Source: Empedobacter tilapiae
Lineage (GTDB): Bacteria; Bacteroidota; Bacteroidia; Flavobacteriales; Weeksellaceae
Assembly (NCBI RefSeq): GCF_004785645.1
Contig: NZ_SRPE01000011.1
Coordinates: forward strand, 78,304 to 142,303
Reading direction: 5' to 3'
DNA length: 64,000 bases
The notes beneath the pieces are model-generated. The model worked only from the letters and a program-made list of their open reading frames with translations, had not been told where the DNA came from and did not search any database. The translations under genes were made by a program, and so were the position numbers. This document shows, piece by piece, positions 43,352-51,498 of the stretch (positions within the stretch are counted from its first letter, which is position 1; every line of letters starts with the position of its first letter).

Positions 43352-44020
43352 TTATTTATTAATAATTTCTACAAGTTTAATAAGATCTGATTCTTTCTTT
43401 ACATTTAGATTATTTGATTTAACGATAGATTCTACATCTTTACCAATTAAATTTCCAATTTTTTTGACAGAAGAAGGTATATTAAATAGTTTATCATCAA
43501 AACCAAGCATTAACTTATCTTGCTTAAAGTAATTCTTTTTATTAGAAGCATTCAATCCGCTAGCACCCAAACCATCAGTATAATCTATTGCGTATTTCTT
43601 ATAAAGAACTATTTTATCTTCTGGTGATGATAATACTTGTAAATATCTTGAAGTTAATTTATCATTTTCAATAAAATTGACCAATTTAAAAATCTTAGTA
43701 TTATCAAAAACAATAATTTGGTTTGACATTCTATTCATTTTATATAAATATCCATCTCTTATATACTCAAAATCATCTAAGAAAGCATTATATCTTAATT
43801 TTTCTTTTTCCTTGTAGCCACTTATACTTGCATTTCGAAAATCAGTATCAAAATACTCATCTTTTCTAGTATTAATTTCATTAAATTTGTTCATTTTCAA
43901 ATCTGCAGAAATAGTATGAAGATTATATTCACTTAAAGTTCCACCTGGAGTTGCAGGCATTCCTTGCCCAAAAACGAATAGTGAGGCACAAAAAAGGAAT
44001 GGTAAAATAAAATTTTTCAT
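43352..44020 (-). CDS. Secreted protein of unknown function
   Basis: 222 residues with a signal peptide (cleavage near 'LFVFGQ'). The mature part opens 'GMPATPGGTLSEYNLHTIS' and contains many short strands ('IRDGYLYKMNRMSNQIIVFD'), then a helical, lysine-rich end. No cysteine cluster or enzyme motif. I do not recognise the family. Divergent from the DUF1573 gene. Confidence 0.65.
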   Translation of the reverse strand: MKNFILPFLFCASLFVFGQGMPATPGGTLSEYNLHTISADLKMNKFNEINTRKDEYFDTDFRNASISGYKEKEKLRYNAFLDDFEYIRDGYLYKMNRMSNQIIVFDNTKIFKLVNFIENDKLTSRYLQVLSSPEDKIVLYKKYAIDYTDGLGASGLNASNKKNYFKQDKLMLGFDDKLFNIPSSVKKIGNLIGKDVESIVKSNNLNVKKESDLIKLVEIINK

Positions 44021-44080
44021 ATTAATTAATTTTTATTAAATATAATAGAATATTTTTCATTAACTATTTAAAATTATACA

Positions 44081-44109
44081 TTTATAGTAAAATTCTTTTT
44101 GTACATTTG
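44081..44109 (+). promoter_or_regulatory. Promoter of the DUF1573 gene
   Basis: TTTA (44081-44084), a 17-nt spacer and TACATTTG (44102-44109), exact at -7 and weak at -33. Confidence 0.45.
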
Positions 44110-44129
44110 ATTATAAACTAATTATCATC

Positions 44130-44495
44130 ATGAAAAAAATAATGTTTGTAGGTGTTTTTGCTTTAGGCTTTTCAAGTTTATTTGCTCAGACACTTAGTTT
44201 AGAAAAAGAAGAAATTCAATTTGGAAATATAAAGTTGAATACAGATGTAACTTCTAAGATAAAAGTAACGAATACAGGTGATAAACCTTTAATACTTAAA
44301 AGTGTTGTTGGCTCTTGTGGCTGTACAGTTCCTGAATATCCTACAACTCCTATTGCTCCAGGAAGTTCTGCTAATATTACAGTTAAATATTCTAGTGGAT
44401 CTGTTGCTGGAGATTTCAATAAATCTGTAACAATTACATCAAATGACCCTGCTTCTTCTCGTAAAATTTTTAGAATAAAAGGAAAAGCTGAATAA
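44130..44495 (+). CDS. Secreted DUF1573 protein
   Basis: 121 residues with a signal peptide ending near 'SSLFAQ'. The mature protein is one immunoglobulin-like DUF1573 domain: 'EIQFGNIKLNTDVTSKIKVTN', then 'SVVGSCGCTVPEYP' with the conserved CGC pair, and 'GDFNKSVTITSNDP'. Such proteins are abundant in Bacteroidota envelopes; the function is unknown, though a structural or adhesive role is often assumed. Ends in a strong terminator shared with the convergent membrane-protein gene. Confidence 0.9.
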   Translation: MKKIMFVGVFALGFSSLFAQTLSLEKEEIQFGNIKLNTDVTSKIKVTNTGDKPLILKSVVGSCGCTVPEYPTTPIAPGSSANITVKYSSGSVAGDFNKSVTITSNDPASSRKIFRIKGKAE

Positions 44496-44497
44496 TA

Positions 44498-44533
44498 TTA
44501 AAAAGAGTAAGTTACTTAACTTGCTCTTTTTTT
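44498..44533. terminator. Bidirectional terminator overlapping a stop codon
   Basis: Stem AAAAGAGTAAGT/ACTTGCTCTTTT (one mismatch) followed by a T-run. The last codons of the minus-strand gene (from 44512) lie in the hairpin. Confidence 0.75.
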
Positions 44534-46182
44534 TCTTCCTTTAGAAAGTTATAAATATTCTCTTTTTGCTTCTTATTCATCTCTTTAAAATAAAATCCTT
44601 TTTTCACATCAGTCGAATCTATTTGTTGAGGGTAGCCATCATATATTAAATAAGAATTCAATGTGGTACGACTTATAGCAGGAACTTTTGTTGAATAAAT
44701 CAAAGGATAATCTATTGGATAATTATAAGTTAAATTCCCTATTCTTTTACGAGAAAATTTGATTTCGTTGTAATTCGCAGGAATAAATATCTGTTTTAAT
44801 TCTATTTTCCTTAGATAAGAAAAAGATCTAATATTATCTAAATGAAAAAATTTCGTCATAAAAGGAAAAACGATGAATATTACAATAAGAAATACACAAC
44901 AAAAACTTAATTCTTTAGAATATTTAACTACTAATTTTGTATTCAAAAAAATTAAAATAATCAATCCATCAATAACTAAAATATCTAATAAAAATCTGAA
45001 TTGAGGTGAAAAGAATAACATTATCAATAACTTAATCCAACAACAAATTGTTAGTAATTGAAAAGTATATTTCTTTTTATAAAAACTTATTATAGTTGAA
45101 AAAATCATCAACATTAAAATAAGAATCATAATCAATGATCTACTTGAATTATAAAATAAAATTGCTTTTAAATATTCAAAAATATTCATTTCTCTAACCT
45201 CTTCAAAAGTGTATGAATCTTTAAGCGGAATAAATTTTCCATTTTGACCTGATAATTCATATAATCTTTTTGGCGATGCCCAAGATAGACTCTCAAAAGA
45301 AGTGAAACCTAACGGAAATATAGGGTTTGCTGAAATTATGATTCCTTTGAAAATAAATAGAATTACTACAAAAAATATTAATAATAAATTTTTGTCTTTT
45401 AAATTTTTATATTCTTTATTTCTCAAATATTCAATTCCAAAAAACAATAATAACACAATACTTATTGGTTTTATTACAAATAAAATAGTTGCGTAAAACA
45501 AATAATTTGACGTGTTATTTTCTAATTTAGAGTTTACATATTCGTGAATCAATAATATTGATAAGATAAATACAGGAAGATCTGGTGAAGGTGTATTCAA
45601 AAAAAATAAAAATAATGCATTAAAAAAAAGTAATTTATAATACTTATATTCAAAAATATACAAATTAAAAATTATAAATAGACTAAAATTTAAGCGATAA
45701 TAAATATCTAAACTCTCATTTACAGAAGCTTGTAATATATGCCAAAAACTATTTTGTGCAAGAATCCACTCAAAATTCGAAAGTCCTTTTACAAAACCTG
45801 CATAATCTAACCATTTTATTGTTGGAACATAGTAACCAAAGTGATCTAAAATATATGGATATGTTACTGTAGTTAATAACCCGAAAAAACTAAACACATA
45901 AAAATATAACGATATGTTTCTCATTTTCTTGAAAGATTTCTTCAATTCATTTTTGTGATAAATCAATGAAATCAATGAAACTACGATTAAAATTATTTCA
46001 TAAATATTATTTAAAGGAATAAAAAAAGCAGAAAGAAAACCTAATACTCCTACTCCAATCATTCCATTTAAGACAGTAAATGAAATTGAATAATTTAGTA
46101 TAGGAAAGACTTTTTTAAAAATTAATCCAAATCCAAAAAAAAATAAAATCAGTAAAACTGATAAAACAGCTTGAACAATCAT
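44512..46182 (-). CDS. Large multi-pass membrane protein (LIC_10190-like)
   Basis: 556 residues with at least ten hydrophobic segments and periplasmic loops, ending in a soluble C-terminal stretch ('KRIGNLTYNYPIDYPLIYS'). The build resembles glycosyltransferase-C-like or O-antigen-type envelope proteins. A group called LIC_10190-family in leptospires and flavobacteria looks similar from memory, but I cannot confirm this. 'YPYILDHFGYYVPTIKWLDY' is a conserved-looking early loop. It begins 1 nt inside the stop codon of the DtxR-type regulator (TAATG), so translation is coupled. Confidence 0.6.
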   Translation of the reverse strand: MIVQAVLSVLLILFFFGFGLIFKKVFPILNYSISFTVLNGMIGVGVLGFLSAFFIPLNNIYEIILIVVSLISLIYHKNELKKSFKKMRNISLYFYVFSFFGLLTTVTYPYILDHFGYYVPTIKWLDYAGFVKGLSNFEWILAQNSFWHILQASVNESLDIYYRLNFSLFIIFNLYIFEYKYYKLLFFNALFLFFLNTPSPDLPVFILSILLIHEYVNSKLENNTSNYLFYATILFVIKPISIVLLLFFGIEYLRNKEYKNLKDKNLLLIFFVVILFIFKGIIISANPIFPLGFTSFESLSWASPKRLYELSGQNGKFIPLKDSYTFEEVREMNIFEYLKAILFYNSSRSLIMILILMLMIFSTIISFYKKKYTFQLLTICCWIKLLIMLFFSPQFRFLLDILVIDGLIILIFLNTKLVVKYSKELSFCCVFLIVIFIVFPFMTKFFHLDNIRSFSYLRKIELKQIFIPANYNEIKFSRKRIGNLTYNYPIDYPLIYSTKVPAISRTTLNSYLIYDGYPQQIDSTDVKKGFYFKEMNKKQKENIYNFLKEEKKEQVK

Positions 46183-46838
46183 TATTTACCTAATAATCTT
46201 GATGTTACATGACTACTAAATGTTTCATTTATTTTGGTATCAACAAATTCTACAATCATTGTACCGTCAAAATCTTCTACTGAAATTATTTTTATTTTAT
46301 TATTTAATTGAATATTCTTAGAATTTAAATATTTCAAAAATTCATCAGAAGAGCCTGTTACAGCACAAATCTCAACTAAATCGCCTTGTTTAAATTCTGA
46401 TAACTTTTTATAATTTACTTGATCAAATCTTCCTTCTTTATCAGGAATAGGAGAACCATGAGGATCTAATTTAGGATAATTCAATAATTCATCCATTTTA
46501 TCGAAAAAAATTGAACTTTGAATATGTTCTATTTGCTCAGCTATCTCATGAACTTGCTCCCAACCAAATCCCATTTTTTCCACTAAAAACATTTCGGTTA
46601 AACGATGTTTTCTTACAATTAAAGAAGCTTTTATTCGTCCTTTATCAGACAACCGAAGAGGTTTATATGACTCATAAATAACTAAATCTTTTTCAGCTAA
46701 TTTTTTCATCATACTATTTACTGTAGGCATTTTTATTTCTAAATGCTTGCTTAAATCTTTCACGTTTACTTCTCCTTTACCATTTTTAGATAAGTGAAAT
46801 AAAGCTTTTAAGTAATTTTCTTCGACCAATGAATTCAT
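46182..46838 (-). CDS. DtxR/MntR-family metal-dependent regulator
   Basis: 218 residues. N-terminal winged helix 'KDLSKHLEIKMPTVNSMMKKL' with 'LRLSDKGR', then the dimer/metal domain 'ASLIVRKHRLTEMFLVEKMG', 'EIAEQIEHIQS' and 'YPKLDPHGSPIPD'. A C-terminal SH3/FeoA-like domain follows. The His/Glu/Asp residues of the metal sites are present. Such proteins bind Mn2+ or Fe2+ and repress uptake genes. It is divergent from a TonB-dependent receptor whose promoter holds a matching palindrome, so that receptor is the likely target. Confidence 0.92.
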   Translation of the reverse strand: MNSLVEENYLKALFHLSKNGKGEVNVKDLSKHLEIKMPTVNSMMKKLAEKDLVIYESYKPLRLSDKGRIKASLIVRKHRLTEMFLVEKMGFGWEQVHEIAEQIEHIQSSIFFDKMDELLNYPKLDPHGSPIPDKEGRFDQVNYKKLSEFKQGDLVEICAVTGSSDEFLKYLNSKNIQLNNKIKIISVEDFDGTMIVEFVDTKINETFSSHVTSRLLGK

Positions 46839-46881
46839 AGGAACAAATATAGTTGAAAGATTTATTTAAACATAAAAAGTG

Positions 46882-46914
46882 TTGTTTTAAATATTTTTGT
46901 TAGATTTGTCTAAC
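46882..46914 (+). promoter_or_regulatory. Receptor promoter with overlapping DtxR/MntR-type operator
   Basis: TAGATTTG (46901-46908) is an exact -7 box with a TTG at 46882-46884. Over it lies the perfect palindrome GTTAGATTTGTCTAAC (46899-46914), which has the TTAG...CTAA form known for DtxR/MntR-type operators. Confidence 0.65.
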
Positions 46915-46945
46915 TTTTAAATTAAAAATAAAATAATATTAAAAC

Positions 46946-49000
46946 ATGAAGACGAAACTTTATTTACTTACTGTCTTAACCTCCATTCTATCTAATGCTC
47001 AAGAACAGAAAGATAGCATTAGCGTAAAAGATTCTTTTGAAAATTTGGATGAGATTGTTGTTACGGGAACAATGAAAGCTGTAAAAAAATCTGATAGTCC
47101 AGTTCCAATTGAAATCTATACGCCAAAATTTTTTCAAAAAAATCCAACTCCTTCATTGTTTGACGCTGTACAGTTAATAAATGGTGTTCAACCGCAATTA
47201 AATTGTAACGTTTGCAATACAGGTGATATTCATATTAATGGAATGGAAGGTCCATATACCATGATTTTAATTGATGGAATGCCAATTGTTTCTTCTCTAT
47301 CTACAGTTTATGGTTTGAGCGGAATTCCAAATTCTTTAGTTGAACGAATAGAAGTCGTAAAAGGACCAGCATCTTCCCTTTATGGAACAGAAGCCATGGG
47401 CGGTATAATTAATGTAATTACAAAATCTCCAAAATCTGCTCCAAAATTATCTTTGGATGCTTTTACAACTTCTTGGTTGGAAACCAATCTTGATGGAGGA
47501 TACAAATATAATATTGGACAAAAAGTAAATGGTTTATTTGGCTTTAATTACTTTAAATATGGTAATAAAAAAGATAAAAATAACGATGGTTTTACAGATG
47601 TAACTCTACAAGATCGTATCACGTTATTTAATAAACTTGATTTTGAACGTCAAGAAAATAGAACAGCGTCTGTTGCTTTACGTTATTTATACGAAGATAG
47701 ATGGGGAGGTCAAATGAATTGGAAAAGAAAATTACACAGAGGAAGTGACGAAGTTTATGCTGAAAGTATTATGACAAATCGTTTTGAAGCGATAGGAATG
47801 TATCAATTACCTGTAAAAGAAAAAATAATGACTCAATTTTCTTATAATTTTCATCAACAGAATTCATTTTATGGTCTAGAATCTTATCAAGGAAAACAAC
47901 AGGTTATTTTTGCTCAAGCTTATTGGGATAAAATAATTGGAAAACATAGTTTACTTTTAGGATCTTCATTTAAATACACTTATTACGATGATAACACAAG
48001 AGGTACTGGAGAATATGATGAGAATAATAATCTAATCAAGAACAACCCAATGAATACACCTATTCCTGGTGTTTTTGTACAAGACGAATGGACTTTGAAT
48101 ACTGAAAATAAGCTTTTGATTGGTTATCGATTTGATTACGATAAAACACATAAAGGAATACATTCACCAAGAGTAGCTTACAAATTTTCGCCTTCATCTC
48201 ATCATACTTTAAGAGCAAGTTTTGGTACAGGATTTCGCGTTGTGAATGTTTTCACAGAAGATCATCGGGCATTAACTGGAGCTAGACAAGTAGTTTTTGA
48301 GAATGAATTAAAACCTGAAAAATCATATAATGGAAATATTAATTATGTGTTTAAACTACCAACTTCTTTTGCAGCTCTAAATTTTGATTTTACAACATTC
48401 TATTCTTATTTCACAAATAAAATTATTGCTGACACAGACACAGATGAAACAAAGATTATCTACGATAATTTAAACGGACACGCAATTTCTCAAGGAGTTT
48501 CTTTAAATATAGATGCAACATTTGACTTTCCTTTAAAAATAATGCTTGGCGCTACCTATATGGATGTTTACAAAAAAGAAGATGATGAAAAAGAAGTTCA
48601 ATATCACGCACCAAAATGGTCTGGAAATTTCTTAGCAAGTTATACATTCAAAAAAGGTTTTACTATTGATTTAACCGCCAATTATAATGACAAAATGAAA
48701 TTACCTCGCGTGGAAAATGATTATCGACCAGAATATTCAAAACCAACTTTTATTGCAAATATTCAATTAAGTAAATCATTTAAGAATAATATTGAAATCT
48801 ATGGTGGAGTAAAAAATATTTTTAATGTTTTACCAAAAGGCGATGTAATTGCTCGTTGGTGGGATCCATTTGGAGAACCTGGAAATGGCGTTACTCCTCC
48901 TAAAGGAAGAAACGATGTTATTTTTGAGCCAAATGATTACAGCTATACACCTATGCAGGGAACAAGAGGTTTTATAGGTGTCCGATACAATTTACGTTAA
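46946..49000 (+). CDS. TonB-dependent outer-membrane receptor
   Basis: 684 residues with a signal peptide (cleavage near 'SNAQEQ'). The plug domain has the TonB-box-like 'LDEIVVTGTMKAVKK', 'GMEGPYTMILIDGMPI' and 'ERIEVVKGPASSLYGTEAMGGIINVIT' (read in parts). The 22-strand barrel follows and ends 'GTRGFIGVRYNLR'. The plug also holds 'NCNVCNTGDI', a CxxC unusual for siderophore receptors. Divergent from a DtxR-type regulator with an operator at its promoter, so it probably imports a metal or metal complex. A CxxC secreted protein is translationally coupled downstream. Confidence 0.92.
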   Translation: MKTKLYLLTVLTSILSNAQEQKDSISVKDSFENLDEIVVTGTMKAVKKSDSPVPIEIYTPKFFQKNPTPSLFDAVQLINGVQPQLNCNVCNTGDIHINGMEGPYTMILIDGMPIVSSLSTVYGLSGIPNSLVERIEVVKGPASSLYGTEAMGGIINVITKSPKSAPKLSLDAFTTSWLETNLDGGYKYNIGQKVNGLFGFNYFKYGNKKDKNNDGFTDVTLQDRITLFNKLDFERQENRTASVALRYLYEDRWGGQMNWKRKLHRGSDEVYAESIMTNRFEAIGMYQLPVKEKIMTQFSYNFHQQNSFYGLESYQGKQQVIFAQAYWDKIIGKHSLLLGSSFKYTYYDDNTRGTGEYDENNNLIKNNPMNTPIPGVFVQDEWTLNTENKLLIGYRFDYDKTHKGIHSPRVAYKFSPSSHHTLRASFGTGFRVVNVFTEDHRALTGARQVVFENELKPEKSYNGNINYVFKLPTSFAALNFDFTTFYSYFTNKIIADTDTDETKIIYDNLNGHAISQGVSLNIDATFDFPLKIMLGATYMDVYKKEDDEKEVQYHAPKWSGNFLASYTFKKGFTIDLTANYNDKMKLPRVENDYRPEYSKPTFIANIQLSKSFKNNIEIYGGVKNIFNVLPKGDVIARWWDPFGEPGNGVTPPKGRNDVIFEPNDYSYTPMQGTRGFIGVRYNLR

Positions 49001-49446
49001 TGAAAATCTGGTACTTCATATTCATTTTATCATCATTGAATCTCCAAGCACAGATTTCATTAGAAAAATTTAATTCAATTTTTAATGAAAATCCTAAACC
49101 AATTCTACTTTATTTTTCTACTAATTGGTGTAGTTACTGTATGATTCAAAAGAAACAATTAAAAAAAGATGATGAATTACTTCAAATTCTAAATAATGAC
49201 ATTTATTTTATTGAATTTGACGCAGAAACGAATGAACCAATTATTTTTTTAAACAAAAAATATGAGCCTAAATCAAATAAAAAAACTCACCCGTTTTTAG
49301 AAGAATTTACTGATAAAAACGAACAAATTAGTTATCCATATTGGGTTTTAATCTCAAAAGATTATAAAATTGAAATGACTTATACAGGATTAATTAAAAA
49401 TAAACCACTAAAACTTTTATTGAAAAAGTATTTACAAAAACCTTAA
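49000..49446 (+). CDS. Secreted thioredoxin-fold protein
   Basis: 148 residues with a signal peptide ending near 'NLQAQI'. The redox motif is 'STNWCSYCMIQKKQL' with Cys44 and Cys47, followed by 'IYFIEFDAETNEPI' and a thioredoxin-like strand 'PYWVLISKD' with the cis-proline position. Its ATG shares the last base of the receptor stop codon (TAATG), showing translational coupling. It probably keeps periplasmic thiols reduced, perhaps those of the receptor's CxxC (inference). Confidence 0.85.
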   Translation: MKIWYFIFILSSLNLQAQISLEKFNSIFNENPKPILLYFSTNWCSYCMIQKKQLKKDDELLQILNNDIYFIEFDAETNEPIIFLNKKYEPKSNKKTHPFLEEFTDKNEQISYPYWVLISKDYKIEMTYTGLIKNKPLKLLLKKYLQKP

Positions 49447-49458
49447 TTTTTAGATTTA

Positions 49459-49493
49459 CAAAAAAGCCTCAATTAATATTGAGGCTTTTTAAT
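49459..49493. terminator. Bidirectional terminator between the thioredoxin-fold gene and hom
   Basis: A 10-bp stem AAGCCTCAAT/ATTGAGGCTT (49464-49473 with 49478-49487), TAAT loop, A-run left and T-run right. Confidence 0.85.
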
Positions 49494-49502
49494 CACAAAA
49501 AT

Positions 49503-50684
49503 TTACTCAAACGCAATTATCGAAAGTTTTGGATTTTCAATAATCTCTTTTTGTTTAAGCTTTTCTATATCAATCACACCAACAATATGGTTGTAATTTT
49601 TACTTTGATAACGCTCTTCTATTTCATCAAATATGTTTGAAACATCATCTGCTTGATTCTCAAAACCGATATAAATTCGTTTTTTTCCTGTTTGATTAAA
49701 AACTCCTTCTTCTTGGTTTTCATATTTTCGAATCGAATATTGATAATCATATTTCAACGCAGAAATATCACTCAAAACAGCCGAAGAAGTCGGGAAACGC
49801 CCTGCTCCTTTTCCATATAAAAATTGTTCATCCGAAAGCGAGCTTCCAATTAAAACACCATTATATTCATTGTTTACAAGTGCAATTGTTTTATTTAATT
49901 CAACAAAAGTTGGTAAAACTGTTGATGTTATTTCACCTGTTTGATGATTAATTTTAGAATTCGCAATCAACTTTATAGTATAATTTTTTTCTTTCGCGTA
50001 TTTAAAATCTTCCACTTTCAATGAGGTAATTCCTTTTCGAATAACTTGATCAACATCAATCTTTTTACCGAAAGCATGCAACGTAATAATTGCTAATTTA
50101 CTCGACGCATCAAAACCTTCTACATCAGCCGTTGGATCAGCTTCTGCAAAACCACTTTCTTGCGCCGCTTTTAAGGCATCTTGATACGACTCATTTTCAT
50201 TTGCCATTTTCGTCAAAATATAATTTGTTGTACCATTTACAATTCCAGAAACATAATTCAATAAGTCATTATCAAAATATTCTTCTAAATTTCTAATAAT
50301 TGGAACTGAACCACAAACAGAGGCTTCATAAAGAAAAGAAACATTATTTTTTGCTTGCAAATCCAATAATTTTTTGTGATGATCTGCAATCAATTTTTTA
50401 TTTGCACTTACCACATGCTTCCCTTTATTGAACGCTTTTATTATGATATCATGTGCCGCATCAGCATCAGAAATTAATTCTACAACTACATTTATTTCAT
50501 CATCATTTAAGATCTCATCTGCGTTTGTCGAAAACAATTCAGAAGGAGCATTTCTTGGTTTAGAAGCATCTTTAATTACAATTTTTTTTATTACTGCATT
50601 CAATTGTGGTTTTTCTTCTAAAACCTTGTAAATTCCCTCTCCCACAACTCCAAACCCGAACAATCCAATATTTATTTTTCTCAT
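49503..50684 (-). CDS. hom: Homoserine dehydrogenase
   Basis: Reduces aspartate semialdehyde to homoserine, the branch point to methionine and threonine. 393 residues. N-terminal Rossmann motif 'GLFGFGVVGEGIYKVLEE' (5-22), 'ELISDADAAH', 'VSANKKLIADH' with the catalytic lysine region, 'GIVNGTTNYILTKM', and 'GFAEADPTADVEGFDASSKL' in the catalytic domain. The C-terminal part is short, with little room for a full ACT domain. Transcription is placed under a SAM-I riboswitch with its own terminator in the 220-nt leader, so homoserine supply here is geared to methionine. Confidence 0.94.
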   Translation of the reverse strand: MRKINIGLFGFGVVGEGIYKVLEEKPQLNAVIKKIVIKDASKPRNAPSELFSTNADEILNDDEINVVVELISDADAAHDIIIKAFNKGKHVVSANKKLIADHHKKLLDLQAKNNVSFLYEASVCGSVPIIRNLEEYFDNDLLNYVSGIVNGTTNYILTKMANENESYQDALKAAQESGFAEADPTADVEGFDASSKLAIITLHAFGKKIDVDQVIRKGITSLKVEDFKYAKEKNYTIKLIANSKINHQTGEITSTVLPTFVELNKTIALVNNEYNGVLIGSSLSDEQFLYGKGAGRFPTSSAVLSDISALKYDYQYSIRKYENQEEGVFNQTGKKRIYIGFENQADDVSNIFDEIEERYQSKNYNHIVGVIDIEKLKQKEIIENPKLSIIAFE

Positions 50685-50726
50685 TTATTTGTTTTGTTTT
50701 TAAATATTTATCAAAGAAAAATGAAG

Positions 50727-50769
50727 AAAAAAAATGGTTCAATTGCTATAAAAACAATTGAACCATTTT
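50727..50769 (-). terminator. Riboswitch-controlled terminator upstream of hom
   Basis: On the minus strand a 15-bp perfect stem (50769-50755 with 50745-50731, around GGTTCAATTG/CAATTGAACC) is followed by eight T. It stands between the SAM aptamer and the hom start codon and is the natural off-state of the riboswitch. Confidence 0.85.
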
Positions 50770-50807
50770 GAATAAAAAATATTATTGAATGATTGGTTTA
50801 CAGTAGT

Positions 50808-50908
50808 TTTTATTCATCTTTCCTATAAGGATGGATTTAGCACCTTGATTCGTTAATCAGGTTGCTAAAGTTTCTTTGGGCCATTTCCCTCCACTTTTCT
50901 TGATAAAA
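50808..50908 (-). promoter_or_regulatory. SAM-I (S-box) riboswitch controlling hom
   Basis: Read on the minus strand: P1 5' strand TTTATC, then AAGAAAAGTGGAGGGAAATG, GGCCC, GAAACTTTAGCAACC, a P3 hairpin, GGTGCTAAATCC, then a short P4 and AAAGATGAATAAA closing P1. These are the conserved SAM-I blocks in order and with the right spacing. SAM binding should stabilise P1 and allow the downstream terminator to form, lowering hom expression. Confidence 0.93.
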
Positions 50909-51355
50909 TGTAAATTTTAATGAACTATTTCTGACGACAAATTTAGGCGAAAGAATTCTATATTTCCAAATTTATTTTTCTTTAAAAGTTTAATACTTTC
51001 TAAAAAGTATACGTATTTTAATATTATTTAGAATTTAATTCTATGATTATACATATATTAAAATATTATTCTAATAATACAAAAGAAAATAAAAAACAAA
51101 TCACAAAATAGTTTTATGAATATTTTAAATTTTTAAAATATTATTCTATAAACACTATAACAATACAAATTATAAAATATTATTTCCTTTAATAATTAAT
51201 TAAACAGAATTATTTTCTAAAAAAAGACTATTTCAAACTATAAAATCAATTACAATATTCACAATGATTAACATATTTTATTTCATCTTTTATAAATAAT
51301 CATTTTAATCATTATCATTTTTTTATTTTAAGCAGAATAGATAATTTTGCAGATA
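50909..51355. other. AT-rich region between two divergent riboswitches
   Basis: About 450 nt, extremely AT-rich, with no convincing coding frame. It should hold both divergent promoters. An exact 16-nt repeat TTAAAATATTATTCTA occurs at 51058-51073 and 51133-51148, with a shorter relative near 51175. No further structure supported. Confidence 0.6.
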
Positions 51356-51453
51356 CCTTATGAAGAAAGATGGAGGGATTAGGCCCGCAGATATCTTGGC
51401 AACCCAAAGCAAAGTTGGGTGCTACATCCTACTCTAAATAGAGAAAGATAAGG
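51356..51453 (+). promoter_or_regulatory. SAM-I-type riboswitch controlling metH1-metH2
   Basis: P1 strands CCTTAT (51356-51361) and ATAAGG (51448-51453) pair exactly. Between them are GAAGAAAGATGGAGGGATTA, GGCCCG, GGCAACCC, a P3 hairpin CCCAA/TTGGG, GGGTGCTACATCC and a P4 hairpin CTCT/AGAG. Order and spacing are those of SAM-I. The GCAGATATCTTGGCAACC part departs from the textbook GAUGAAACC core, a variant seen in Bacteroidota as far as I recall. A second ATAAGG before a T-run (51477-51482) offers an alternative pairing for the expression platform. Confidence 0.88.
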
Positions 51454-51498
51454 ACTTACTTCACAAATTCTTCCTATAAGGTTTTTAAAATATTTAGA

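Noticed and set aside
51058..51148. CRISPR-like repeats in the AT-rich region between the riboswitches
   Set aside because: Only two exact copies of a low-complexity 16-mer, with no regular spacing and no cas genes.
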